A stretch of 64,000 nucleotides of DNA from Holdemanella porci (GTDB lineage Bacteria; Bacillota_I; Bacilli_A; Erysipelotrichales; Erysipelotrichaceae), in NCBI RefSeq assembly GCF_019052655.1, contig NZ_JAHQVB010000001.1:36397-100396 (forward strand). The letters run 5' to 3'. The notes below the pieces were generated by a model. That model worked only from the letters and a program-made list of their open reading frames with translations, was not told where the DNA came from and searched no databases. This document shows positions 43,211 to 52,412 of this stretch, in pieces (the first letter of the stretch is position 1; every line of letters starts with the position of its first letter). The position numbers and the translations under genes were made by a program.

Positions 43211-44980
43211 TCATCCTTCCTTTCGATGTAAGATTTCATTTCTTTGAATAATTAATTCCTGTTTTTTACTAGCCAAGGAAATCTTTAACATCGGATCTTG
43301 CACACTCTTGATCTGATCATTGAGATTGTCAATTTGGGCTTGTAAAGTACATTCTTTGATCTTCATTAAACTATCGTTAAAGAAGTCTTCATTATATCCA
43401 TCAACATGAAACGCGTTTTCCATCAGGCTTACCAACAAATTACGGACGTCTTCTTTTTCAATGTAGCTCATCAGTACATCAAAATCAATGTGGTCCATAT
43501 TTCGATACATGTCGTAACAATATAATGACAATTCTTCACAGACTGGATCTTGGAAAAAACCAATCTGATCTTTGAATTGATCGGCCGCAAGTTTACTGTT
43601 TAGAATCATCCATAAAACACCGTGTTCGGCAAGTGTTCTTCCATTTTTTAATGGCTCTATATTTCGAACCACAGCCGCATTATTTCTGGATTCTTTTTTG
43701 GGTGCCGGAATATTTGCAGATTGATGTGATAAATCAAATCCTGTCAAATCTCGGATACGAGAATAATAATCGGCCTTTTCAAAATCGGTACATGTCCTTT
43801 CAATGAATGACTGCATTTCCGATGTGAATTTTTTCTTATCCTCGTAATTGTCTAAATCATATTGGTTCGGTAAATAATCAAATAAGAATTCTACAAATGA
43901 TACAGTTTTATGAACAGATAAATAGAGTTCATCTTTTCCTAGTTCATTAAAGATTTCATCTGGGTCTTTACCGGTTGTATTTTTTACTATGGAAAAATTC
44001 AGTCCGTAATCAACGGCTAATTTTCCAAACTTATAGGTAGCGGCTTTACCAGCTCGATCCCCATCGTAACAGACAACCAAAGGAACGTTTAAGCGTTTTA
44101 ATAGCGTTATTTGTTCTTTTGTACAAGCTGTTCCTAAACAAGCAATACTTTCATGAATATCTGCCTTTTCAAAGGCAATGACATCCATAGCTCCTTCAAC
44201 TAATATGCATCGCTTGTTCTTTTTCGCAAATGCTTTGGCTCTATGATAATTAAAAATCAAATTGCCCTTATGATAGATCTTTGTTTCAGAAGTGTTGATA
44301 TATTTGGCTACATCCTTATCCTCATTTAAGCGCCTGGCCGTAAATCCAACGGGATTTCCATTTTCATCATGAATTGGAATCATCAATCGATTGTCGAATA
44401 CGGCATAGGTATCTAGATCGTGAGTACGAATTAAACCTGTATCTGTGAGTATTTGTTCGTTAAAACCTTTTGCCTTGAGATACTTCACACTACGACTCGA
44501 TTCAGGTGCATACCCAATCTCAAATCTTTTTATAATATCTTCATTTATTTTTCTTTGACTTAAATACCTTTTCACGCTTTCGCCATTCTCACTCTGCAAC
44601 TCATATGTTAAAAAGCGAATGTACGATTGAACGCAGTCATATAAAGGCTGATTTTGATCAACCTTGAGTTGAAACTGACTTTTATCCATGTGTAAAGGAT
44701 AATGAATCAGTTCTGCAACCTTACAAACGGCTTCTAGAAATGAAATGTTTTCAATCTTTTGTACAAATGTGAAGACGTTTCCTCCAGTACCGCATACGAA
44801 ACATTTAAATATTTGTTTATCAGTTGAGATTGATAAACTAGGATCGTGATCATCATGAAATGGACAAATTGCTTTATAGTCTTTGCCTTTTTTTTCTAAT
44901 GTAATATAACGGGACATCACATCAACAATATCAGCCTGCTGACGAATGGCCTTTATATCATCTTCTGATATCCAGCTCAT
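43211..44980 (-). CDS. dnaG: DNA primase
   Basis: DnaG makes RNA primers at the replication fork. The 589 residues begin with the CHC2 zinc finger (Cys39, His42, Cys60, Cys63 in CPFH...CFVC). The Toprim core follows, with [17 protein letters not shown] and CYDGDRAG. The C-terminal helicase-binding region starts near residue 430. Its ATG overlaps the glyQS stop codon. It stands directly upstream of rpoD, the classic macromolecular-synthesis arrangement without rpsU. Confidence 0.97.
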   Translation of the reverse strand: MSWISEDDIKAIRQQADIVDVMSRYITLEKKGKDYKAICPFHDDHDPSLSISTDKQIFKCFVCGTGGNVFTFVQKIENISFLEAVCKVAELIHYPLHMDKSQFQLKVDQNQPLYDCVQSYIRFLTYELQSENGESVKRYLSQRKINEDIIKRFEIGYAPESSRSVKYLKAKGFNEQILTDTGLIRTHDLDTYAVFDNRLMIPIHDENGNPVGFTARRLNEDKDVAKYINTSETKIYHKGNLIFNYHRAKAFAKKNKRCILVEGAMDVIAFEKADIHESIACLGTACTKEQITLLKRLNVPLVVCYDGDRAGKAATYKFGKLAVDYGLNFSIVKNTTGKDPDEIFNELGKDELYLSVHKTVSFVEFLFDYLPNQYDLDNYEDKKKFTSEMQSFIERTCTDFEKADYYSRIRDLTGFDLSHQSANIPAPKKESRNNAAVVRNIEPLKNGRTLAEHGVLWMILNSKLAADQFKDQIGFFQDPVCEELSLYCYDMYRNMDHIDFDVLMSYIEKEDVRNLLVSLMENAFHVDGYNEDFFNDSLMKIKECTLQAQIDNLNDQIKSVQDPMLKISLASKKQELIIQRNEILHRKEG

Positions 44981-46359
44981 TAAAATTCAATTCTTTTTTC
45001 AATATATGAAACAAGGTCATCTAAAGCGATACGTTCTTGTTGCATAGTATCACGATCACGAACCGTAACACATCCATCGTTTGCGGTTTCGAAATCTACC
45101 GTAACACAGAATGGTGTACCAATCGCATCTTGACGACGGTAACGTTTACCAATGCTTTGTGCATCATCGTACGTTACACTAAAGTGTTTAGCTAATTTAG
45201 CGAACACTTCATCCCCTTGATCAGATAATTTTTTAGAAAGTGGAAGTACAGCTACTTTATATGGAGCTAATGCCGGGTGTAATTTTAAGACAACACGAGA
45301 ATCATTTTCTAATTGTTCTTCTTGGTAAGCTTCACACATTACGGCCAACATCAAACGTTCAACACCTACACTTGGTTCGATAACGTATGGAATGTATTTT
45401 TCGTTTGCTTCTTGATCAAAATATTCTAAGTTTTGTTTAGAAGTTGTCTGGTGTGCTTTTAAGTCAAAGTCCGTACGGTCTGCGATACCCCATAATTCAC
45501 CCCATCCGATGGGTTCAGAGAAGTGGTATTCGATATCACTTGTACCATTTGAGTAGTGTGCTAATTCTTCTGGATCATGAGCACGTAAACGAATGTTTTC
45601 TTCGTTGATACCCAAATCCTTTAAGAATTGAACACAGTTTTTACAATAGTATTCAAACCAATCTAAATCCGTTCCTGGTTTACAGAAGAATTCAAGTTCC
45701 ATCTGTTCAAATTCACGTGTACGGAAAATGAAGTTTCCTGGTGTAATTTCGTTACGGAAACTCTTACCAATCTGTCCAATACCGAATGGTAACTTTTTAC
45801 GCATTGTTCTTTGTACGTTTTTGAAGTTGACAAAGATTCCCTGTGCAGTTTCTGGACGCAAATAGATTGTACTCTTCGCATCTTCTAATACACCTTGGAA
45901 TGTTTTGAACATCAAATTAAATTGACGAATGTTTGTAAAGTTTTTAGCTCCACATTTTGGACATGTAATTTCATGTTCAGCGATATAGTTTTCCATATCT
46001 TCATTTGACATACCACCACAGTTTACTGTGTGATTGCTGGCTTCTTCAATCAATTGATCCGCTCTAAAACGGCTCTTACATTCTTTACAATCCATTAATG
46101 GATCACTAAATCCGCCAACGTGACCACTGGCAACCCATACATTAGGGTTCATTAAGATTGCACTCTGCAATCCTACATTGTGTTCACTTTCCTGGATGAA
46201 ACGTTTCCACCATGCATTTTTAATATTGTTCTTTAATTCAATGCCTAAAGGACCAAAATCCCAAGTATTTGCCAAACCACCATAAATTTCTGAACCTTGG
46301 TAAACAAATCCAGAGGTTTTCATGTGATTTACTACATCATTGAATGTCTTTTCGTTCAT
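44980..46359 (-). CDS. glyQS: Glycyl-tRNA synthetase, single-chain alpha2 type
   Basis: This class II enzyme charges tRNA-Gly. It is the eukaryote/archaea-like homodimeric form, not the alpha2beta2 GlyQ/GlyS form. The start at 46359 ([14 protein letters not shown]) follows GAGGT; the longer frame runs into the promoter region. The 459 residues include a CxxC zinc site (DCKECKSRF...CPKCGAK), motif 2 ([21 protein letters not shown]) and a C-terminal anticodon-binding domain. Unlike ileS, tyrS and leuS here, no T-box precedes it. Confidence 0.96.
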   Translation of the reverse strand: MNEKTFNDVVNHMKTSGFVYQGSEIYGGLANTWDFGPLGIELKNNIKNAWWKRFIQESEHNVGLQSAILMNPNVWVASGHVGGFSDPLMDCKECKSRFRADQLIEEASNHTVNCGGMSNEDMENYIAEHEITCPKCGAKNFTNIRQFNLMFKTFQGVLEDAKSTIYLRPETAQGIFVNFKNVQRTMRKKLPFGIGQIGKSFRNEITPGNFIFRTREFEQMELEFFCKPGTDLDWFEYYCKNCVQFLKDLGINEENIRLRAHDPEELAHYSNGTSDIEYHFSEPIGWGELWGIADRTDFDLKAHQTTSKQNLEYFDQEANEKYIPYVIEPSVGVERLMLAVMCEAYQEEQLENDSRVVLKLHPALAPYKVAVLPLSKKLSDQGDEVFAKLAKHFSVTYDDAQSIGKRYRRQDAIGTPFCVTVDFETANDGCVTVRDRDTMQQERIALDDLVSYIEKRIEF

Positions 46360-46461
46360 GTTATTTACCTCATTTCTTTCATGTATACAGACAAAAGGAT
46401 ACACTTTCATATTATATCTCATTTATCAACAAATTTCTAGACTAAATCCAAAGACACACGC

Positions 46462-46488
46462 AAAGAAAAAGCCATGATTTCTCATGAC
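46462..46488 (-). terminator. Terminator after the HD-domain gene
   Basis: On the minus strand a 7-bp stem GTCATGA/TCATGGC with a GAAA tetraloop is followed by TTTTTCTTT. It closes the ybeY-dgkA-era-recO-HD cluster before glyQS. Confidence 0.75.
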
Positions 46489-46550
46489 CTGTTTTTAATC
46501 AACCACTTAAAAATAGGTTCTCTTATTTTCATATGTTTTGTACCACAAAA

Positions 46551-46967
46551 CTAGTGCGTCGCAAGATATAGAATCGCTTTCTTGTACTTCTCTAGCCTTT
46601 GATAATCTTGTTTTGTGGGTTCTTTGATTCTTGTGATATCCAAGTTATGTAAAAGGTCTGCAACCTTTATCTTTTTAGCTAACTTTGATGTAGATACTCT
46701 AGATATATATTCAAAATAAGATTCATCTTTTCTATGCGTTAATGTAATTACACCATCTACGATTTCATTTGGGAACATATTTCTCAATTCATCTTCTGTG
46801 ACATTTGTATCTTCTAATACATCATGCAAATACGCAACTGCCTTTTCTGTATCCGTATCCATATAAGAAGCCACTTTCATCGGATGCAAGATATAATCTT
46901 TCCCTGCTTTATCCACTTGTTTAGAATGTGCCTTTTTTGCGATTTGAAATGCTAATTCATGAAACAT
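46551..46967 (-). CDS. Small HD-domain phosphohydrolase (possible alarmone hydrolase)
   Basis: The 138 residues form a single HD_4-type domain: AKKAHSKQVDKAGKDYILHP, AYLHDVLEDT (the HD pair), THRKDESYFEYI and KVADLLHNL. This resembles the ppGpp-hydrolase half of RelA/SpoT and the stand-alone Mesh1-like small alarmone hydrolases. The substrate is not proven by sequence. It has no synthetase domain. Its ATG overlaps the recO stop, so it is last in the era-recO cluster, an unusual companion for these genes. Confidence 0.75.
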   Translation of the reverse strand: MFHELAFQIAKKAHSKQVDKAGKDYILHPMKVASYMDTDTEKAVAYLHDVLEDTNVTEDELRNMFPNEIVDGVITLTHRKDESYFEYISRVSTSKLAKKIKVADLLHNLDITRIKEPTKQDYQRLEKYKKAILYLATH

Positions 46968-47689
46968 TACTTAAAACCTCGTATACTTTCTAAAAAGCGA
47001 ATGCTTGGATAATTCTTATGAGTATGATACTCCATCCATTTGGCTAGATAGATTAAGTCATCAAGATTGAAATTGAAATGATCTTTAACATACTCTAAGT
47101 TTTCTTCTTTGCACCTAAATAGAGCGCGATATTTCTTTAATTGTTCTACACTCCATTTTAGATATTGATTGTGATTACACTTTTCGCATAAGAATCCACC
47201 ATCTTTTACAGAAAGAGTTTCGACTCTTGTGCTTTCACAATGTACACACCCTTGGATAAACGGTTGGATCCCTTCTTGTTCAATACAATATTTTAGAATG
47301 ATGCAGGCCCAGAAATAAAAATCATCTAAGTCTTTGTCGGCTGCGTTCCAACAATCCAATACTATATTGAATAAATTCTCTTCTTTTTTAGTTTTAGAAA
47401 TCAAGTCGTGCAATACAAAACAACAACTCGATTTAAACAGATCTTCTTGAATGTGATAGTAATAATGAATAGTTTGTCCTTGTAGTAATAAGGGCATTTT
47501 CGTCTTATCTTCGATCATGAATTCATTATAAGAAAAGGGCTGTACAAGCCGCAAATTCTTAGAATTGGGTTTGAACAGTCCTCTAGCGTATAAAGTTAAA
47601 ATGGAATCTGTCGTCAATACTTTGACTAAGCCATCCTTATCTTTGTATTCACCAACACTTAATACAAGTGCCTGAATCTTAGTCTTCAT
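46967..47689 (-). CDS. recO: DNA repair protein RecO
   Basis: RecO loads RecA together with RecR. The 240 residues have the N-terminal OB fold (IQALVLSVGEYKDKDGLVKVLT) and a C-terminal zinc region with two CxxC pairs (GCVHCES and CEKC). It overlaps era by 11 nt. The era-recO order is common in Firmicutes. Confidence 0.93.
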   Translation of the reverse strand: MKTKIQALVLSVGEYKDKDGLVKVLTTDSILTLYARGLFKPNSKNLRLVQPFSYNEFMIEDKTKMPLLLQGQTIHYYYHIQEDLFKSSCCFVLHDLISKTKKEENLFNIVLDCWNAADKDLDDFYFWACIILKYCIEQEGIQPFIQGCVHCESTRVETLSVKDGGFLCEKCNHNQYLKWSVEQLKKYRALFRCKEENLEYVKDHFNFNLDDLIYLAKWMEYHTHKNYPSIRFLESIRGFK

Positions 47690-48587
47690 CGATTTGTTCT
47701 AATTCGTCTAAACCGAATTCTTTGATCTTGTTTTCGTGATTACGCCAATTCTTTTCGACACGCACAAAGAGTTCCAAATCCACACTGCATCCGAGCATAT
47801 CTTTTAATTCCTTTTGTGCATCTAAACGAATCGAACGAATCATACTCGCTTGTTTACCAATCAAGATTCCCTTCTGTGATTCACGATCGACTACCACCAT
47901 CATTAGAAGATACATGCGGTTGCCACGTTTTTCTTTACGCTCTAAAATAACCGCTACACTATGAGGGATTTCCTCATGTGTTTTAAATAAGATCTTTTCA
48001 CGAACAATTTCACACATTCTAAAATTAATATCATGATCCGATTTCATTTCTTCAGGAAACATTGGCTCGCCTTCTGGCAAATACCCTTTGAACACCTTCA
48101 ATAACTCTTCGAGATTGTCTTTATCCAAAGCACTGATTGGAACAATATCATTAAAGTCATATTGTTTCTGCCAATACATCAAACGCTTTAATAATTGTTC
48201 CTTACCAAGCTTATCAATCTTATTCATGATCAATACAACCGGTTTATGTAATGTTTCAATACGTTTTAAGATGAATGAATCTCCAGTTCCAAAGGCTTGA
48301 GAGCCATCTACGATCCATCCGATCACGTCACAATCTTCCATTGCTGAATAGGCATTCTTATTTAAGACGCGTCCAAGTTGTTGTTGCGGCTTATGAATAC
48401 CCGGTGTATCTACAAACACATATTGACAATCTTCATTTGTCAAAATACCCGAAATATTGTTTCTTGTCGTATTCGGTTTGTCCGACATGATTGCGATTTT
48501 TTCTTTTAACAATGCATTCAACAATGTTGATTTTCCTGCATTGGGTCTTCCTACGATCGCAATAAATCCTGATTTATAATTACTCAT
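47679..48587 (-). CDS. era: GTPase Era
   Basis: Era binds the 3' end of 16S rRNA and links ribosome assembly to cell-cycle progression. The 302 residues contain the P-loop GRPNAGKSTLLN, DTPGIHKPQ, NKID and a C-terminal KH domain (GILIGKQASMIRSIRLDAQ). It follows dgkA by 12 bp. Confidence 0.97.
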   Translation of the reverse strand: MSNYKSGFIAIVGRPNAGKSTLLNALLKEKIAIMSDKPNTTRNNISGILTNEDCQYVFVDTPGIHKPQQQLGRVLNKNAYSAMEDCDVIGWIVDGSQAFGTGDSFILKRIETLHKPVVLIMNKIDKLGKEQLLKRLMYWQKQYDFNDIVPISALDKDNLEELLKVFKGYLPEGEPMFPEEMKSDHDINFRMCEIVREKILFKTHEEIPHSVAVILERKEKRGNRMYLLMMVVVDRESQKGILIGKQASMIRSIRLDAQKELKDMLGCSVDLELFVRVEKNWRNHENKIKEFGLDELEQIDED

Positions 48588-48599
48588 TTTACCTCCGTT

Positions 48600-48947
48600 T
48601 TAAAATAGTTTGGGCAAAAATACATAAAGCCCAATACATGCGGCAAGCATGCTGATAATAAAGACAGCTCCTGCGGCCATATCCTTAATATGTTTGGCTT
48701 GTTCTGTATGTTCAAGAGAAATATAATCAACGCATCTTTCAATACACGAATTGATGATTTCACTAAACCATACTAAACCAATGGCGAAAATCAACATCAT
48801 CCACTCATTTAGTGAACAATGAAAGAGAATGCCGCACAATATGACAATCAATCCAAAGATGCCTTGAAGACGAATACTGCGATCACAAGTGAAAGCGTAA
48901 AACAGGCCTTGAAAAGCATATTTAAATCTACCTTTGAACCAATTCAT
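48600..48947 (-). CDS. dgkA: Diacylglycerol kinase/undecaprenol kinase family
   Basis: This is a small trimeric membrane kinase. In Gram-positive bacteria this family mainly phosphorylates undecaprenol. The 115 residues have three membrane segments (about 30-45, 48-65 and 88-110) and the catalytic signature WFSEIINSCIERCVD. It overlaps ybeY by 20 nt, and the ybeY-dgkA-era order is conserved in Firmicutes. Confidence 0.92.
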   Translation of the reverse strand: MNWFKGRFKYAFQGLFYAFTCDRSIRLQGIFGLIVILCGILFHCSLNEWMMLIFAIGLVWFSEIINSCIERCVDYISLEHTEQAKHIKDMAAGAVFIISMLAACIGLYVFLPKLF

Positions 48948-49383
48948 CTAAGATCTCATCCTGTAAAGCAAACATCACCTTTTCATCCTCTTCCTTCATG
49001 TGATCATATCCCATTAAATGAAGTAATCCATGGCAGAATAAGAAACATGCTTCACGACGAATCGAATGACCATAGGCTTTAGCTTGATCACGAATCGCTT
49101 GCACATTGATGAAAATATCACCAAGTTCATATTGGTCTTCTTCAATCCACATATCACTCATATCATCTTGAATCGCAAAGCTAATGACATCTGTAGGACG
49201 GTCAACATTACGATAGTCACGATTAATTTCGTGAATCTGTTCAGGTGTTACATAAATTACCGATAAACTCCAGTCTCCCTTTCTGTCTAACACCTTGCAG
49301 GCACGTTCTAATATCATTTCAAAATCTTTTTTGTATCGATAGACACTTCTATCTTTTGCGTTATTTGTAAAAATTATTTCCAT
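48928..49383 (-). CDS. ybeY: Endoribonuclease YbeY
   Basis: YbeY is a metal-dependent RNase needed for 16S rRNA maturation. The start at 49383 (MEIIFTNNAKD) was chosen from family length. The 151 residues contain INRDYRNVDRPTDVISFA and the zinc motif HGLLHLMGYDH. A perfect TATAAT at 49390-49395 lies 6 nt before the ATG, so the message may be leaderless; AAGG just before the ATG is too close to act as a ribosome site. It heads the ybeY-dgkA-era-recO-HD cluster. Confidence 0.93.
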   Translation of the reverse strand: MEIIFTNNAKDRSVYRYKKDFEMILERACKVLDRKGDWSLSVIYVTPEQIHEINRDYRNVDRPTDVISFAIQDDMSDMWIEEDQYELGDIFINVQAIRDQAKAYGHSIRREACFLFCHGLLHLMGYDHMKEEDEKVMFALQDEILDELVQR

Positions 49384-49389
49384 GCCTTG

Positions 49390-49395
49390 ATTATA
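49390..49395 (-). promoter_or_regulatory. -10 box of ybeY, predicting a leaderless mRNA
   Basis: A perfect TATAAT on the minus strand lies 6 nt before the ybeY ATG. No -35 match is visible, so support is weaker than for apbE. Confidence 0.45.
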
Positions 49396-49440
49396 CACTA
49401 AACCAAGAAAAAAAACTTTTTTTTCGAAAAAATCACACAT

Positions 49441-49662
49441 CTAAATAACGTGCCGGTTTGTTTCAAGTCGTCCGGTAACATTTCGATATCCACTCCATCT
49501 TTCTGAATCATTCGATATTCCGATTCATTCATTCTTTATTGATGAAGTTTTTATTATATGCATTTTTATAAATACTTCAGAATTTCATCCATGATCTATG
49601 TATCTATCATCCAGTAAGATATCATAAACTTCTGATCCTGTTCTGATACCAAAATCTTAATA
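49441..49662. other. Intergenic stretch with a possible gene remnant
   Basis: On the minus strand, a frame from about 49532 to 49402 would encode a protein starting MNESEYRMIQKDGVDIEML. A second frame upstream (near 49590-49655) reads like a protein end (GSEVYDILLDDRYIDHG then stop). Neither has a ribosome site or promoter. The codon content looks gene-like, so this may be a decayed gene. I do not recognise a family. Confidence 0.3.
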
Positions 49663-49689
49663 TAAAAAAAGAGTTCAAAACGAACTCTT
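49663..49689 (-). terminator. Terminator after ccpA
   Basis: On the minus strand an 8-bp stem AAGAGTTC/GAACTCTT is followed by seven T's, at the ccpA stop codon. Confidence 0.88.
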
Positions 49690-50695
49690 ACTTTGTAGTT
49701 TCTCTAAATAATTTTGAGAATGAAATTTCAATATCTTTGTTCTGTTTAACCGTCTCATCTTCCACTAACATCTTAGTTAGTAAACGCATCGCAACAGCTC
49801 CTAAATCATATTCAGGAATGTTGTAAGTTGAAATTGTTGGACGCATCATTGTCAAATATTTTGAGTTCAAGATACATACAAGTTCTGTGTCATCTGGAAT
49901 TGAATATCCGCATTCTTTACATGCGTTCATTAAAGCGATGGCCTGAGAATCACGGAATGTGATGACCATACGACTTGGCTTGTGGTTCTTGTAGTAGTCT
50001 GATAAGAATGTGTAGCTTGATTTGTAGCTATCATCGTATGTAACATACTTATCAAATACCAATCCTTTTTCTGCATAAGCACGATCTACACCCGCTTTTA
50101 ATTGTTCCATCATAGAAAGATTCAATTTATCTTCTACCATAGAGATATCATCAATGCCCTTTTCGAAGCATTCATTCACAAATTCATAAGCCATACGTTC
50201 GAAGTTGATATATACATTTCCAACGTTACCAATCTTTTGGCCTTTTAATTTACTTCCAACTACAACCATTGGAATTTGGTATTCATGTAAAACTTCCATT
50301 TCATCTTCTGAGAAGTTGTCGTTAAACAAGATAACACCATCGACACGTGATTTAATAATAGATTCAATCACATCCTGCATTTTTGAAATTCCCTTGCTTG
50401 TTGTATGGAACATGATGTTGTAGTTATAGATTTTTGCGACATCCATCAAACCATTCAAGATTTTTGCGTTGTACGCAAACAATTTCTCGCTCATTACGAT
50501 TGAAATTGTCGTAGTTTTAGACAATGCTAAACCTTGCGCAATCGCATTTGGTTTATAACCCAATTTTTCAATCGCTTGTTGAACACGCATACGTGTATCT
50601 TCACGCACTACATTACTATCATTAATAACACGTGATACAGTTGCCAATGAGACATCGGCTTCTTTGGCAACATCATAAATGGTAATTCGTTTCAT
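49688..50695 (-). CDS. ccpA: LacI-family regulator, probable catabolite control protein CcpA
   Basis: The 335 residues begin with a LacI helix-turn-helix (ITIYDVAKEADVSLATVSRV) and hinge (KPNAIAQGLA), followed by a periplasmic-binding-protein-like core. The C-terminal segment YDLGAVAMRLLTKML is nearly the same as in Bacillus CcpA. CcpA with Hpr-Ser-P controls carbon catabolite genes at cre sites. The upstream genes are ytxG- and ytxH-like, which also neighbour ccpA in Bacillus. This supports CcpA over a sugar-specific LacI regulator. It follows the ytxH-like gene by 2 bp. Confidence 0.82.
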   Translation of the reverse strand: MKRITIYDVAKEADVSLATVSRVINDSNVVREDTRMRVQQAIEKLGYKPNAIAQGLALSKTTTISIVMSEKLFAYNAKILNGLMDVAKIYNYNIMFHTTSKGISKMQDVIESIIKSRVDGVILFNDNFSEDEMEVLHEYQIPMVVVGSKLKGQKIGNVGNVYINFERMAYEFVNECFEKGIDDISMVEDKLNLSMMEQLKAGVDRAYAEKGLVFDKYVTYDDSYKSSYTFLSDYYKNHKPSRMVITFRDSQAIALMNACKECGYSIPDDTELVCILNSKYLTMMRPTISTYNIPEYDLGAVAMRLLTKMLVEDETVKQNKDIEISFSKLFRETTK

Positions 50696-50697
50696 TC

Positions 50698-51240
50698 CTA
50701 TTCGTCCCCCTTATTAAAAATCTTCTTTAATCCACTAAACAATGCTTCGGTAGCTTTACCCGTTACTTCTTCTGCTTTATCAACGGCACGAATAACAGAA
50801 TCATTCGTACGAATTTCATCGACTTTTTCATCCGCCTTATCAATCACCTTGCGCAAAGAATCATTTTTTCTTAGTGTTTCTTTTCCATATTTAAAGCCAT
50901 CAACAACCAATCCAGCTGTACCCTGTAAGAATTCTTTTCCAGCTGTCATTGTCTGTTTAAATTGTTCACTTTCACTTACTTCAACCACTTTATCCTTTGT
51001 CGAAGAAAGAATATCTTTCACATCATCTTTTGCCTGCGATAATGCTTCCTTAACCTTTTCAGGATCTGAAGCATCCTTTAATAAGTCACGCACATCATCG
51101 AATAATTTTTCGATTTTGCTCTTGGCATCCTCAATAATTCTTTCATTATCTGTATTTTCGGATTCATGCATTACTTCAAGCTCTAGCATCGATTCTTTTT
51201 CTAAATCATCAATTAATTGTTTTTCATCCATGTCATTCAT
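50698..51240 (-). CDS. YtxH-like helical protein without membrane anchor
   Basis: The 180 residues are charged and helical. Repeated Lys/Asp/Glu-rich segments such as SQAKDDVKDILSSTKDKVVEVSE give a coiled-coil or extended-helix appearance. The placement between a DUF948-like gene and ccpA matches Bacillus ytxG-ytxH, but the N-terminal membrane helix of YtxH is missing here. Function is unknown; the Bacillus genes belong to the general stress group. It overlaps the upstream gene by 8 nt. Confidence 0.65.
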   Translation of the reverse strand: MNDMDEKQLIDDLEKESMLELEVMHESENTDNERIIEDAKSKIEKLFDDVRDLLKDASDPEKVKEALSQAKDDVKDILSSTKDKVVEVSESEQFKQTMTAGKEFLQGTAGLVVDGFKYGKETLRKNDSLRKVIDKADEKVDEIRTNDSVIRAVDKAEEVTGKATEALFSGLKKIFNKGDE

Positions 51241-51583
51241 CCTCCTTTGTTTCTATGCTTTCTTTTCCAGTTTTTTTACTTTGAAACCAGTCTTTGGCAT
51301 TTTGTACATTTTCACTGAACGCACCAACCACATTTATAAACGCTTCTTTTGCGGTTTGATTTATCTCATCCACCGTATTTGAAATATTTTCTGCCGTTTT
51401 TAATGGCGCATCTAGTTTTTTCAATTGATCATTGGCCGTATCCAATGTTTTTGAAACTTGTTTTAAAGTTTCAATCAATTGTTTCAAAAAAAGAATCATA
51501 TAAATTAATGCGATGACACCAACGATGGGTAACACATATGAAAATGCACGAGCTAATGTACTCATAAAGATATCTAAACTCAC
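51233..51583 (-). CDS. DUF948/YtxG-like membrane protein (GTG start)
   Basis: The 116 residues start with GTG at 51583 after AGGTGG. One membrane helix (about 12-33) is followed by a helical region rich in hydrophobic heptads (TLDTANDQLKKLDAPLKTAENI). This is the layout of the DUF948 family (YtxG), which is of unknown function. It is the first gene of the ytxG-ytxH-ccpA cluster, with an extended -10 promoter upstream. Confidence 0.7.
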   Translation of the reverse strand: MSLDIFMSTLARAFSYVLPIVGVIALIYMILFLKQLIETLKQVSKTLDTANDQLKKLDAPLKTAENISNTVDEINQTAKEAFINVVGAFSENVQNAKDWFQSKKTGKESIETKEDE

Positions 51584-51846
51584 AATACCACCTCAGAAAG
51601 ATTATAACATGAACTTTCTAACTTATCTATTTATTTTGAAACTTTTTTCACAAGTGTGTAAACGCTACAAATAATAAAGGAAGTGTCGAATTACTCAAAC
51701 ACTTCCATAAAATACATTCTAGACGCAAAATTTAGGGAAATGATGAACATGTTCACCATAAACGCAGGCTTTCATTTAACACTCACATATCTCTATACTC
51801 TTCAAAACAGGATATGCTTAAATCGATGTATGACCATGTTGTTTTT
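51584..51846. other. Intergenic region between arsC and the ytxG-like gene
   Basis: It holds the extended -10 promoter of the ytxG-like gene (minus strand TGT-TATAAT, hexamer 51601-51606) and an 8-bp hairpin GGAAGTGT/ACACTTCC (51679-51706). Minus-strand T-rich sequence after the hairpin may terminate arsC. I see no convincing gene. Confidence 0.45.
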
Positions 51847-52269
51847 TCATATTTTCTTTGAAATCAGCTCATCCTTTATTATTTTCTCTGTTAATTCAAG
51901 TATTTTCGTATGAATGGAGTGAATGGCTTTTGAAAACTCCACATCATTTTTTCCGGTAGGATCACTCAATCCCCAATCTTCTCTATATTTGCATGGAATT
52001 GCAGGACAATTTACATTACATCCCATTGTGATCACAATATCTACTTGCGGTATTTCTGACAACAGTTTGGAATATTGTGTTTTTTCCATGTCTATTTGAT
52101 ACATGTCTTTCATTAAACGTACGGCATCTTGATTGATTTGTGGTTTTGTTTCTGTTCCAGCGGAATAGCTTTCAAATACACTTGAAGAAAGATGTTTTGA
52201 CAATGCTTCCGCAATTTGACTACGACACGAATTATGTACGCAGATAAAAGCCACCTTTGGTTTTTTCAT
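51847..52269 (-). CDS. arsC: Arsenate reductase, thioredoxin-coupled (LMW-phosphatase type)
   Basis: The 140 residues begin with the P-loop CVHNSCRSQ (nucleophile Cys10), carry the redox Cys residues in MGCNVNCPAIPC (84, 88, 93) and the Asp loop GLSDPTGK. This matches the S. aureus-type ArsC that reduces arsenate to arsenite with thioredoxin. It stands alone, with no arsR or arsB next to it. A related phosphatase role cannot be excluded. A 6-4-6 dyad lies 75 bp upstream. Confidence 0.88.
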   Translation of the reverse strand: MKKPKVAFICVHNSCRSQIAEALSKHLSSSVFESYSAGTETKPQINQDAVRLMKDMYQIDMEKTQYSKLLSEIPQVDIVITMGCNVNCPAIPCKYREDWGLSDPTGKNDVEFSKAIHSIHTKILELTEKIIKDELISKKI

Positions 52270-52344
52270 AAATACATACCCACCTTTCCTAGTTTTTAGC
52301 TTCGTCTTAGGTCAATGTTTTTCCATAGGATATGATTTCACTTC

Positions 52345-52360
52345 TTCTGTCTTAACAGAA
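52345..52360. promoter_or_regulatory. Dyad upstream of arsC
   Basis: TTCTGTCTTAACAGAA is a perfect 6-4-6 inverted repeat, about 76 bp before the arsC start and next to the murC terminator. It could be an operator. I know of no regulator matched to it. Confidence 0.3.
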
Positions 52361-52395
52361 CAAAAAGCCTATATCCTAATGAAAAGGTATAGACT
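52361..52395 (-). terminator. Terminator after murC
   Basis: On the minus strand AGTCTATA pairs with TATAGGCT (two G-T pairs), with CC/GG next to the loop, and TTTTTG follows. Confidence 0.7.
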
Positions 52396-52412
52396 TTTAT
52401 CCTTAGATACTC

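Noticed and set aside
46360..46461. T-box or other riboswitch before glyQS
   Set aside because: No T-box core or specifier stem is present; only a -10-like TATAAT and a short leader are seen.
50849..51382. 177-codon plus-strand frame, very Ser-rich
   Set aside because: It is antisense to the YtxH-like and DUF948 genes; the Ser-rich composition comes from reading Lys/Glu-rich helical codons backwards.
51719..51775. 18-codon frame MKACVYGEHVHHFPKFCV after arsC
   Set aside because: The Cys/His content is curious, but there is no ribosome site, promoter or conserved context; chance is likely.
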